A stretch of 64,000 bases of DNA from contig NZ_JAAIXY010000004.1 of assembly GCF_010894455.1 (NCBI RefSeq), positions 372,001 to 436,000 on the forward strand, in the 5' to 3' direction. This document shows positions 24,312 to 34,600 of this stretch, piece after piece. Position 1 is the first letter of the stretch. Each line of letters starts with the position of its first letter. Source of the stretch: Myxococcus eversor (GTDB lineage: Bacteria > Myxococcota > Myxococcia > Myxococcales > Myxococcaceae). The notes beneath the pieces are model-generated. The model saw only the letters and a program-made list of their open reading frames with translations. It had not been told where the DNA came from and searched no databases. A program made the position numbers and the translations under genes.

Positions 24312-27300
24312 TGAGCCGCGAGGATGGCACTGGCGTGGAGTTGACGCCGCTCCAGCAGGCCCTGCTGACCATCGAGAAGCTTCAGCGGAAGCTCGCGTCC
24401 GTCGCCCGGGCGGACGAGGGGGCCATCGCCATCATCGGGATGGGCTGTCGGTTTCCAGGTGGCGCCTCCAGCCCAGCGCGCTTCCGCGAGCTGCTCTGGA
24501 GCGCGGGCGACGCGCTGACGAACATCCCCTCTGAACGGCGAGCGCTCCAGGGCGTCCATGACCCCGAGTCCTCCACGCCGGGCAAGACGACGATGCGCCG
24601 GGCGGCGTTCGTGGAAGGAGTCGACCGGTTCGACGCGGAGTTCTTCCGCATCTCCCGGCGCGAAGCGGAGGGGATGGATCCCCAGCAGCGCTTCTTCCTG
24701 GAGGTGAGCTGGGAGGCGCTCGAGGACGCGGGGCTCGCGCCGCACCGGCTCGCGGGGACGCGGACGGGCGTCTTCGCCGGCATCCACGCTCGGGACTACG
24801 CGCTGATATCGGAGGGCGGGCTGGAGAAGGTCGGCGCGCACTACTCCACCGGCGTGGACGCCAGCTATGTCGCCGGACGCCTCTCGTATCTGCTGGGGCT
24901 CGAAGGGCCCAGCATGGCCGTGGACACGGCGTGCTCCTCCTCGCTGGTCGCGGTGCATCTGGCATGTCAGAGCCTGCGCTCGGGCGAGTCGACCGTGGCC
25001 ATCGCGGGGGGCGTGAAGCTCCTCCTCGCGCCCCACCTGAGCGTGTTCCTGTCCAAGGCGGGGGCGCTCTCTCCGAGTCAGACCTGCCGCGCGTTCGACC
25101 GCGATGCGGACGGCATGGTGCAGGGCGAGGGATGCGGCGTGGTCATCCTGAAGCGGCAGCGGGATGCCGTTCGCGATGGAGATCGCATCCTCGCGACGAT
25201 TCGCTCCACGGCGACGAACCACGACGGTGCGAGCGGCGGGCTGACGGTGCCGAACGTCCGGGCACAGGAGTCGCTGTATCGGCTCGCGCTCCAGCGCGCG
25301 GGCATCGAGCCGGGGCAGGTGGACTACCTGGAGGCCCACGGGACAGGAACCCGGCTGGGGGACCCCATCGAGTTGGAGGGGATCGCGAGGGTCTATGGGC
25401 GCACGCGGACTCCGGAGCGGCCGCTCTGGATTGGCTCCGTCAAGCCGAACATCGGTCACACCGAGGCGGCGGCGGGAATCGCGGGGCTCATCAAGGCGGT
25501 GTCCATCCTCCAGTCCGGAGAGGTCCCGCCCGCCCTCCACTTCGAGCACCCTACGCCCGAGTTCGCATGGGAGGGCTCCGGCATCGCCGTGGCTCGGGAG
25601 CGCATGGCCCTCACCGAGCAGGCCCGCCCGCATCGGGTCGCCGTGAGTTCGTTCGGGATGAGCGGTGTGAATGCCCACGCGCTCCTCGAAGCGCATCGGG
25701 AGGACGCCTCGGCATCGACGGATGCGGGGCCCTACCTGTTGCCTCTCTCGGCGCGCGGCGAGCCGGCCCTGAGGGAACTCGCCGGAGCCTGGTCGCGCCA
25801 GCTCTCGGAGCTCCGGGGCGTGAATCTCAGGGATGCCTGCTTCACGGCGGGCGCGGGACGCGCGCATCACGACCAGCGCCTCGCCTTCGTCGCCCAGACC
25901 CGCGAGGAGTTGCATGCGCTGCTGCGCCGCGCCTCGGAAGGGCGCGAAGGTGCGGGACTCTTCCAGGGACGGCTCAAGGGCCCGGCGGGACGTGGCGTGG
26001 TCTTCGTCCTGGGGGATGACGCCTCCGTGGCCTCGAGGCTCATGCGAGCGGGGCAGGGTCAGGAGCCGTCCTTCCTTCGCCACGTCGCGCAGCTCGACGG
26101 CGTCTTCCGTCAGGTGGCGGGCCTGTCGGTGTTCGAGCACGTGGGGCGGCGCGAGGGCGATGCCGTGGTCCTCCTCGCCTGTCAGCTCGCCCTGGTGGAG
26201 ATGTGGCGCTCCTTCGGCGTCGAGCCCTTCGCTGTCGCGGGTCATGGCACGGGAGCGCTGGCCGCCGCTGTCATCGCGGGCGTGATCACCGTGGAGGAGG
26301 CGGCCCGGAGCGTCCTCGGGCTCGCGCATCCACAGCCGATTCCCGCCCGGCCGGCGAAGTGCCCCTTCTTCTCCTTCTCCGAGGAAGAGTGGCTCGATGC
26401 GGGTGCCGAAGGGACGACTGGGGACCTGACGAACCGGGACGTTCCCGAGGTGGACCTGTCCGCCGAGCATTTGATGGAGCGGAGTGCCTCGGTCTACCTG
26501 GAGCTGGGGTGTGAGGCCTCGCTCGGTGAGGCGTTGGAGGCCGCGGCCCAGCGACGGGGCAGGGACGTGCTCGTCCTGCACGCGGCTCCGGTGGACGGCG
26601 CGGATGCCCGGCAGGTGCTGCTGACGCTCGCCGCGAGGCTCTACTGCGCTGGCGTCCCCCTCCGATTCGAGAACCTCTTCCCCGAGGGAAAGAAGGTCGT
26701 CGCTCCGACCTATCCCTGGCAGCGCGAGCGCTTCTGGTGGGACGGTGCGCGGGAGTCCGCGAAGGCGTCGCCCGTGGCCGTCATCGACACCGCCGCATGC
26801 GAGGGGCTGTTCCACGAACTCTCATGGAGCCCTCGCGAGTCGGCGCGCGGGCAGGTCCGGCTGGATGGCGCGTGGCTCGTCATCGCCGAGGAGCCGGAGG
26901 CCACGGTGGCGCTCCGTGACGGACTGGCCGAGGCGGGTGGCGAGGTGGCGCTGGCGTGTCCAGGCGCGTCCTACGAGCGCGTGTCCGCTCGCGACTACCG
27001 CCTCGACTTCACCCAGGCCGCATCCTTCTCCCGGCTGCTTGGCGAACTGGCCTCGGCGAGCCGCGAACTTCGGGGCGTCCTCTTCGTGGCGCGCACCGGG
27101 AATCCCGAGGCGCTCGACGCCTTGAGCCGTGGCGTTCGGAGCCAGGCCGTCGCCGTGACGTCGCTCGTCCAGGCCCTGGCTCGCACGACGCTGGGGAGGA
27201 CTCCACGGCTGTACCTCATCACCCGGGGAGCGCAGGCCGCGGGCGGAGACTCCGAGTCGGTGTCGCTCCTGGGCGCTTCCCTCTGGGGGCTCGGACGGGT

Positions 27301-28642
27301 CATCGCCTACGAGCACCCCGAGCTGCGGTGTACGCGAATCGATGTCGACGCCGTGTCGGGTGTGGAGTCGTCGCGCGCGCTCGTCGATGAACTCGGGCGC
27401 GCTTCTTCCACCGACGCGGAGGACGACGAGGTCGCGCTGCGCGGGGACAGACGGCTGGTCCCGAAGCTCACCCAGGGACGTCGGACTCCCTCGAGCACGA
27501 AATCATTCCGTCCTCGAGCGGATCGCACGTACCTCATCACCGGTGGGCTTGGCGGAATCGGGCTCCGGCTGGCCACGTGGCTGGTGGAGCAGGGCGCGCG
27601 TCACCTCGCGCTGTGCGGTCGGATGGGAGAGACCTCTGAAGCGCGTCGGGCCCTGGCGCCGCTACGGGCCTCGGGAGCGACGGTGGAGGTCTTCCGCGTC
27701 GATGTGAGCCAATCGGAAGCCGTTGCTGACCTGCTGCGGGCCGTTCGGAGTGGAGGACCTCCGCTGGGCGGGCTCTTCCATTGCGCGGGCGTGCTGGCCG
27801 ACGGCTCCCTGCTTCAACTGGAGCCCCGGAGCTTCGACACCGTCATGGAACCCAAGGTGGACGGAGCCTGGAACCTTCATGCGCTCGCCACGGATGCCTC
27901 GGTGGAGCAGTTCGTCCTGTTCTCGTCGACCGCGGCGTTGATCGGTGCTCCGGGGCAGGGCAACTACGCCGCGGCGAACGCCTTCCTCGACGCTCTGGCC
28001 CGTCTCCGGCGCGCGCAAGGGCTGCCCGCCATCAGCCTCCAGTGGGGAAGCTGGGGAGAGGTCGGCATGGCCGCCGCTGACGCCCGGCGCGGTGCGCGAC
28101 TCGCGGAACACGGCATGGCGCCCATGTCCGTCGAAGAGGCCTTGTCCGCCATGGCCCTCACGCTCGCCGATGCTCCCGTGGCCCGCGGCATCGCTCGCTT
28201 CGATGTGGAGCGCTGGAGAAACAGCCACCCGTCCGTGGCGGGTTCATCCCTGTTCCGTGCGCGGGTCCCCAGTCCACTCACGGTCGTCGCCGAGGACGCG
28301 CCTCGCAAGCTCCGGGAGGTGCTGCTCTCACTGGAGGGCTCCTCGCGTTCCCGCATGCTGGAGGCCCGGCTCAAGGAGATGGTGGGCAAGGTCAGTCGCC
28401 TGGAGCCCGAGCGCCTCTCCGCGACGGACTCGTTCGACGCGCTGGGCTTCGATTCCATCATGGCGTTGGAGCTGCGCGACCTGGTCATGGGCGAGCTCGA
28501 CGTAGGGCTGCCGCTCAAGAGCTTCGTGGATGCGCGCTCCATCGCGCACGTGGCGGCCGAGTTGCTGGAGAAGCTCGCCGTCGCCAGCGTGATGGGCGGG
28601 GTGTCTTCGGAGCGGACCGACACGAAGCGGGTCCTGCTATGA
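24311..28642 (+). CDS. PKS module KS-AT(defective)-KR-ACP
   Basis: A 1443-residue protein. ATG 24311 is chosen over GTG 24308 because AGGAGG (24298-24303) is 7 bp away. It has an N-terminal docking helix (TPLQQALLTIEKLQRKL). The KS (~37-465) is intact (DTACSSS, EAHGTGT, KPNIGH). The AT region (~555-790) is degenerate: GHSxGE reads GHGTGA with Gly646 for the catalytic Ser, the GQGSQ element is missing, and the small subdomain with the HAFH motif is deleted. The KR (~1070-1260; ITGGLGGIG, SS, Tyr in QGNYAAANAF, LAD) looks active, and there is no DH. The ACP Ser is in GFDSIM (~1381). The expected output is a beta-hydroxy C2 extension of the pyrrolyl starter, matching the hydroxyethyl link in DKxanthenes; malonate must come from an AT acting in trans. 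Confidence 0.88.
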   Translation: MSREDGTGVELTPLQQALLTIEKLQRKLASVARADEGAIAIIGMGCRFPGGASSPARFRELLWSAGDALTNIPSERRALQGVHDPESSTPGKTTMRRAAFVEGVDRFDAEFFRISRREAEGMDPQQRFFLEVSWEALEDAGLAPHRLAGTRTGVFAGIHARDYALISEGGLEKVGAHYSTGVDASYVAGRLSYLLGLEGPSMAVDTACSSSLVAVHLACQSLRSGESTVAIAGGVKLLLAPHLSVFLSKAGALSPSQTCRAFDRDADGMVQGEGCGVVILKRQRDAVRDGDRILATIRSTATNHDGASGGLTVPNVRAQESLYRLALQRAGIEPGQVDYLEAHGTGTRLGDPIELEGIARVYGRTRTPERPLWIGSVKPNIGHTEAAAGIAGLIKAVSILQSGEVPPALHFEHPTPEFAWEGSGIAVARERMALTEQARPHRVAVSSFGMSGVNAHALLEAHREDASASTDAGPYLLPLSARGEPALRELAGAWSRQLSELRGVNLRDACFTAGAGRAHHDQRLAFVAQTREELHALLRRASEGREGAGLFQGRLKGPAGRGVVFVLGDDASVASRLMRAGQGQEPSFLRHVAQLDGVFRQVAGLSVFEHVGRREGDAVVLLACQLALVEMWRSFGVEPFAVAGHGTGALAAAVIAGVITVEEAARSVLGLAHPQPIPARPAKCPFFSFSEEEWLDAGAEGTTGDLTNRDVPEVDLSAEHLMERSASVYLELGCEASLGEALEAAAQRRGRDVLVLHAAPVDGADARQVLLTLAARLYCAGVPLRFENLFPEGKKVVAPTYPWQRERFWWDGARESAKASPVAVIDTAACEGLFHELSWSPRESARGQVRLDGAWLVIAEEPEATVALRDGLAEAGGEVALACPGASYERVSARDYRLDFTQAASFSRLLGELASASRELRGVLFVARTGNPEALDALSRGVRSQAVAVTSLVQALARTTLGRTPRLYLITRGAQAAGGDSESVSLLGASLWGLGRVIAYEHPELRCTRIDVDAVSGVESSRALVDELGRASSTDAEDDEVALRGDRRLVPKLTQGRRTPSSTKSFRPRADRTYLITGGLGGIGLRLATWLVEQGARHLALCGRMGETSEARRALAPLRASGATVEVFRVDVSQSEAVADLLRAVRSGGPPLGGLFHCAGVLADGSLLQLEPRSFDTVMEPKVDGAWNLHALATDASVEQFVLFSSTAALIGAPGQGNYAAANAFLDALARLRRAQGLPAISLQWGSWGEVGMAAADARRGARLAEHGMAPMSVEEALSAMALTLADAPVARGIARFDVERWRNSHPSVAGSSLFRARVPSPLTVVAEDAPRKLREVLLSLEGSSRSRMLEARLKEMVGKVSRLEPERLSATDSFDALGFDSIMALELRDLVMGELDVGLPLKSFVDARSIAHVAAELLEKLAVASVMGGVSSERTDTKRVLL

Positions 28643-31600
28643 CGCTGGCCGAGCTCCTTCAGGCGTTGGCCGCGCACGGCATCAAGCTGAGCGTGGACGG
28701 CGAGCACCTGGCCGTCGACGCGCCGGACGGAGAGATTCCCACGGGGCTGCGCGAACAGCTCGTGGAGAACAAGGCGGCGCTGCGGGCCCTCCTGTCGGAG
28801 CAGGGCGAGCCCCTGTCGGAGACCCCGGTGGAAGTGGTGCCCCGGCCCGAGGAGCGGCACCTGCCGTTCCCCATGACCGAGCTTCAGCAGGCCTACAGCG
28901 TGGGGCGACAGGCCGAGCTGGAGATGAACGCGTCGATGCACGCGTACAACGAACTCGACTGCCCCGCGCTCGACCTCTCGCGCTTCGAGGAGGCGTGGAA
29001 CCAGGTCGTGGCCCGCCACGAGATGCTGCGCGCCGTGGAGGCCCCGGGCTTCCAGCAGCGGATCCTCCCCTCGGTGCCGCGCTACCGGCTGCCCCTCGAG
29101 GACCTGCGCGGGCGTGGTCAGGAGGAGGCCGAGGCGCGACTCGTCGCCATCCGCGAGCGACTGTCCCAACAGGTGCTCCCGCTCGACCAGTGGCCCCTGT
29201 TCGAGCTGCGCGCGTGTCTGCTCGACGGCGACCGCGTGCGCCTCTTCATGAGCATCGATGGGACCTTCGTCGATGGGTACAGCTTCCAGATCCTCTACCG
29301 GGAGCTGGTGCACTTCTACCGGCACCCCGAGGTCGCCCCCTCTCCCGCGGACCTCACGCTGTCGTACCGGGACTATTCGCTGGCCGTGCACCACTCCCGA
29401 GGTGCCCGCTACGCGCGCTCGCTCGAATACTGGCGCGCGCGACTCCCGCACCTTCCTCCCGCACCGGACCTCCCGCTGGAGAAGGACCCTCGCACGCTCC
29501 GACGTCCTCGCTTCCGCCGCTGGTTCGCGCGCGTGGACGCCGAGGTGTGGCAGCGACTCAAGCAGCGGGCCCGGGCACGCCGGCTGACGGAGCCCGAGCT
29601 GCTGCTGGCCGCTTATGCGGAGGTCATCGCCCGCTGGAGCCGCAGCCCTCGCTTCACGCTCAACGTCCCGCACTTCAACCGGCTTCCCGTCCACCCGCAG
29701 GTCAACGACATCATCGGGACCTTCGCCAGCTTCACGTTGATTGAAGTGGACCACCGGCCGGAGCGCGGCTTCACCGAACGCGCGCTGGCGATTCGTGAGC
29801 AGCTCCTCCTCGCGCTGGAGCACCGCGAGGTAAGCGGCGTCGATCTGTTGCGCGAGCTGTTCCGGGCCCAGGGGCGGATCTCCGGCGCCATCATGCCCGT
29901 GGTGATGACGAGCTTCGCCTCCCACTCCAGGAGCCGGGACTCGCATTGGGTGGACTTCCTGGCGGAGGCGTTCGGTGGGCTCGTCGAGGCCCTCACGCAG
30001 ACGCCGCAGGTGTGGATCGATCTCCAGATTGTCTACCAGGGGGGCGGCGTCTTCCTGAACTGGGACGTGGCGGAGGAGCTGTTTCCGCCCGGCATGCTGG
30101 AGGACATGTTCAACGCCTTCCACGCGTTGCTCCTCCGACTCGCGGAGGATGACGCGGCCTGGGAGCGCGCGGACCTGGACCTCCTGCCGGCGCGCCAACG
30201 CGAGCTGCTTGCCCGCGTCAACGACACGGCACGCCCGCTGAGTGGTGAACTGCTCCACTCCGGCTTCTTCCGGAACGCCGCCGCGCGTCCGGACGCGGTC
30301 GCCCTGGTCTCGGAGGGGAGCACGCTGAGCTACGGCGAACTGGCCCGGCGCGCCAACCGCCTGGGGCATGTGCTCCGCGAGAGGGGCGCCGCGCCCAATC
30401 AAGTGGTCGCGGTGGTGATGGAGAAGGGCTGGGAGCAGGTCGTCGCGGTGCTGGGCATCCTGAGCTCCGGCGCGGCTTACCTGCCCATCGACGCGGGCCT
30501 GCCGCTGGAGCGCCGCTCCTTCATGATGCGCAACAGCGGCGTCGAGCGAATCGTGACGCAGCCGAAGTTCGCCCGAGATGCCTGGTCGGACCATGTCCAG
30601 GTGCTGGTCCTCACTCCGGAGGCCTTCAGCGAGTACCCCGACGCGCCGTTGTCGACGGCGCAGCGACCCGAGGACCTCGCGCACATCCTCTACACGTCAG
30701 GCTCCACGGGCCAGCCCAACGGGGCGATGCTCACGCACGCGGGGATGGTCAACGCCATCGAGTGGACCAACCGGAAGTTCGGTGTCGGACCGGATGACCG
30801 ACTCATCGCCCTGAGCGCGCTCCACCACGACTTCTCCGTCTACGACGTGTTCGGGACGCTGAGCGCGGGGGCGACGGTGGTGATGCCGGATGCGTCCCGG
30901 CGTCGGGACCCCTCGCACTGGGTCGAGCTGATGGCCCGTCACGGCGTCACGGTCTGGAGCACCGTGCCGGCGATGATGGAGATGCTGATGACGTACCTCG
31001 AAGGAGGCAACGTCCGGCTCTCGTGTCCGTTGCGGCTGGTGATGCTGGGCGGCGACTGGATTGCCGTCACGCTCCCCGGGCGCCTGCGGGCGCGCTTCGG
31101 TGGCGTGAGGGTGGTGAGCGTCGGAGGCCCGACCGAGACGTCACTGTGGAACATCACCCATCCGGTTGAAGAAGCGGACGAGCGCCGTCGCAGCATTCCG
31201 TACGGCAAGCCCATCGCCAACACCCGGTACTACGTGTTGGACGAGCGACTGGAGGAGCGGCCCCTCTGGGTGCCGGGTGAGCTGTGCTGCGCGGGCATCG
31301 GCGTGGCCCTGGGCTACATCGGCGCGGGGGCGGGTTCCCAGAAGTTCACCGTCCATCCGCGCACGGGCGAGCGCATCTACCGCACGGGAGACCTTGGACG
31401 CTACCTGCCCGATGGAACCATCGAGTTCCTCGGCCGCGTCGACTTCCAGCTCTCCATCCGGGGACAGCGCATCGAGCCCGGTGAAATCGAAGCGGCCCTG
31501 CTGCGGGAGCCGGGCATCCGCGCGGCCGTGGTGGGCGCCGTCGGTGAGCACCATGAGAAGCGGCTCGTCGCGTATGTCGTCCTCGCTGACGGGACGCGGG

Positions 31601-34600
31601 AACTCGACACGCGGCGGGTCCGCGAGTTCCTCTCGCGCACGCTTCCAGAGCACATGGTGCCGGCGACGTACGTCGTCCTGGACGCCCTGCCGCTGACCCG
31701 AAACGCCAAGGTGGACCGACGGGCATTGCCCCACCCGGACCTGGTCTCCCAGGCGAAGCAGGACACCGCGTCGGGATCGGCCGTCGCCACCGGAGGCAGT
31801 GGCGAGGCCCGCGCGCTCCAGGACGCACTGTCGAAGGCCGTCGGGGCCGTGCTCGGTGTTCCCGCGGTCCATCCGGAGCGCAACTTCTTCGAGCTCGGCG
31901 CCAACTCCGTGCATCTCATCCAGCTCCACCTGCGAATCAAGCAGGAGCTGGGGCTCACCATCCCCGTCGTCGAGCTGTTCGGGAACCCGACTGTCCGCTC
32001 CCTTGCGATGCGGCTTGGTGCCCCTGGCGCCGCCGTGAAGCCCGTGCCCGTCGCCGAGGCACCTCGGAAGCAGGGGGACCGGGACATCGCCATCATCGGG
32101 ATGAGCGGTCGCTTCCCCGGAGCCGCCACGCTCGACGCGTTCTGGAGCAACCTGGTGGGGGGCGTCGAGTCCGTCGGCACCTTCACCGATGAGGAGCTGC
32201 TGGCCGCGGGCGTGAGCGAGAGCGCGTTCAGGGATCCCCGCTACGTCCGCGCCTCGGCGGTGATGGAGGGGTTCGACGCGTTCGATGCCGACTTCTTCTC
32301 CCTCACGCCCCGCGAGGCGCGCTCCCTGGACCCCCAGCAGCGCGTGTTCCTGGAGTGTGCCTGGGAGGCGCTCGAACATGCGGGCTACCCACCCAGCGCG
32401 TGCGACGCCGTCGTCGGGGTCTACGCCGGCAAGAGCGTCAGCCACTACCGTTATCCCTACCCGGACCTGACGCGGCCGATCAGCTTCTTCCAGGACCTCG
32501 TGTCCCAGGACAAGGACTTCCTGGCGACGCAGACCTCCTACAAGCTCGACCTGCGCGGGCCGAGCGTGAACCTCCAGACGGCGTGCTCGACGTCGCTCGT
32601 CTCCGTGTCGACGGCCTGCGATGCGCTGCTCGACGGACGCTGCGACATGGCGCTGGCGGGCGGGGTGGCCATCAAGGTCCCCCACAAGGTCGGTTACCTC
32701 TACGAAGAGGGCAGCATCTTCTCGGGAGATGGCCACTGCCGGCCGTTTGATTCCCGGGCCAACGGCACCCTCCCTGGAAGCGGGGCCGGCGTCGTGGTCC
32801 TCAAGCGCTTGAGCCAGGCGCTCGCCGACGGGGACCGCGTCCTCGCGGTCATCAAGGGCTCGGCCGTCAACAACGATGGGCACCGGAAGGTCGGCTTCAT
32901 GGCGCCCGGTGTGGAGGGGCAGTTCGACGTCGTCCGGCGCGCGCACCAGCACGCGGGTGTCGACCCGCGGACCATCTCCTACGTCGAGGCGCATGGGACG
33001 GGGACCGCGATGGGCGACCCCATCGAGATCGCCGCGCTGACCCGGGCCTTTGGTGAGCAGACGGAGTCGCGGTCCTGTGGGCTGGGCTCGGTGAAGAGCA
33101 ACATCGGACACCTGGACAGCGCGGCGGGAATCGCCGGACTCATCAAGGTCGTCCTGTCCCTGCAGCACCGCACGCTGGCGCCCTCGCTCCACTTCGAGCA
33201 GCCGAACCCGCGCATCGACTTCGAGCACAGCCCCTTCTACGTGGTCGACAAGGCCATGCCCTGGAACGTGGCGAGCGGCCCGCGCCGCGCGGGAGTCAGC
33301 TCCTTCGGCATTGGCGGCACCAACGCCCATGTCGTGGTGGAAGAGGCTCCCGCGACACGGGGTGTGGAGGCCTCGGCGACGCTGAGGGACCGCTCCCGCC
33401 ATCTCCTGACGCTCTCGGCGCGGAGCGACGCGGCGCTGCGCCAGCTCGCGGGCCAGTACCAGTCGCTGCTGGAGGGCACCGACGCGGCGCTCGCGGACGT
33501 GTGCTTCTCCGCGAACACCGGCCGGGTCGCTTTCGAGCATCGGCTCGCCATGGTTGCCTCGGAGCGCGGCGACATGGCCGCGTTGCTCGGCGCAGCGGCG
33601 AAGACGGAAGAGCGTCCGGGGATGGTGCACGGGGTGCTCGACCCGAAGCAGTCGCCGAAGGTCGCGTTCCTCTTTTCGGGGCAGGGCTCGCAGTACGTCG
33701 GGGCCGCTCGCGAGCTCTATCCGACGCATCCGGGCTTCCGCCGCCGCATCGATGCGTTCGATGCGCTGCTGCGCGGCGCCTGGACACAATCGCTCCACTC
33801 GGTGCTCTATCCGGAGCCGGGGCAGACCTCGCCCATCGACCAGTTCGACTACGCCCAGCCGGTGCTCTTCGCGTTGGAGTACGCGCTGGCCGAGCTGTGG
33901 ATGTCCTGGGGCATCCAGCCCGATGTCCTGCTCGGACACAGCACCGGAGAGCTGGCGGCGGCGTGCCTCGCCGGCGTGTTCAGCATCGAGGACGGGCTGA
34001 AGCTGGCGATTCATCGCGGACGCCTGATGCATCAGCTCCCCGAAGGCGGAAACCTCGCGGTCTCCACGGGGGAGGCAGAGGTCCGCGAGGTCCTGGCGGC
34101 AGGCGGTTGGAGCTGCTCCATCGCCGCGCTCAACGGCCCCGACAACGTGGTCGTCTCCGGTCCTCCCGGCGAGCTGCGAGAGGTGGCCTCGGCCCTGGAG
34201 TCGAGAGGCCTCAAGGTCCGGCGCCTGAACATTCCGCGCGCGGCCCACTCGGTCATGGTCGAGGCCATCCTCCCGGAGTTCCGGGCCGTCGCCGCCACGC
34301 TCACCTACGCGCGGCCCGCGATTCCCATGGTCTCCGGGATGACCGGCGAGCCCGTCACGGAGGCCATCGCCACGCCGGACTACTGGTGCAGCCAGCTCCG
34401 CGACCCGGTGCGCTTCGCGGAGGGCGTGGAGCGCCTGTATCGCGATGGGGCGAGGGTGTTCGTTGAGATAGGACCCAAGGCAACCCTGCTCGGCATGGCG
34501 GCGCGGTGCCTTCCAGAAGGGGAGTGCGCGTGGCTGCCGAGCCTGCGGTCGGAGGATGGCGGCTGGCAGCAGATGTTGGAGAGTCTGTCGGCCCTGTACG

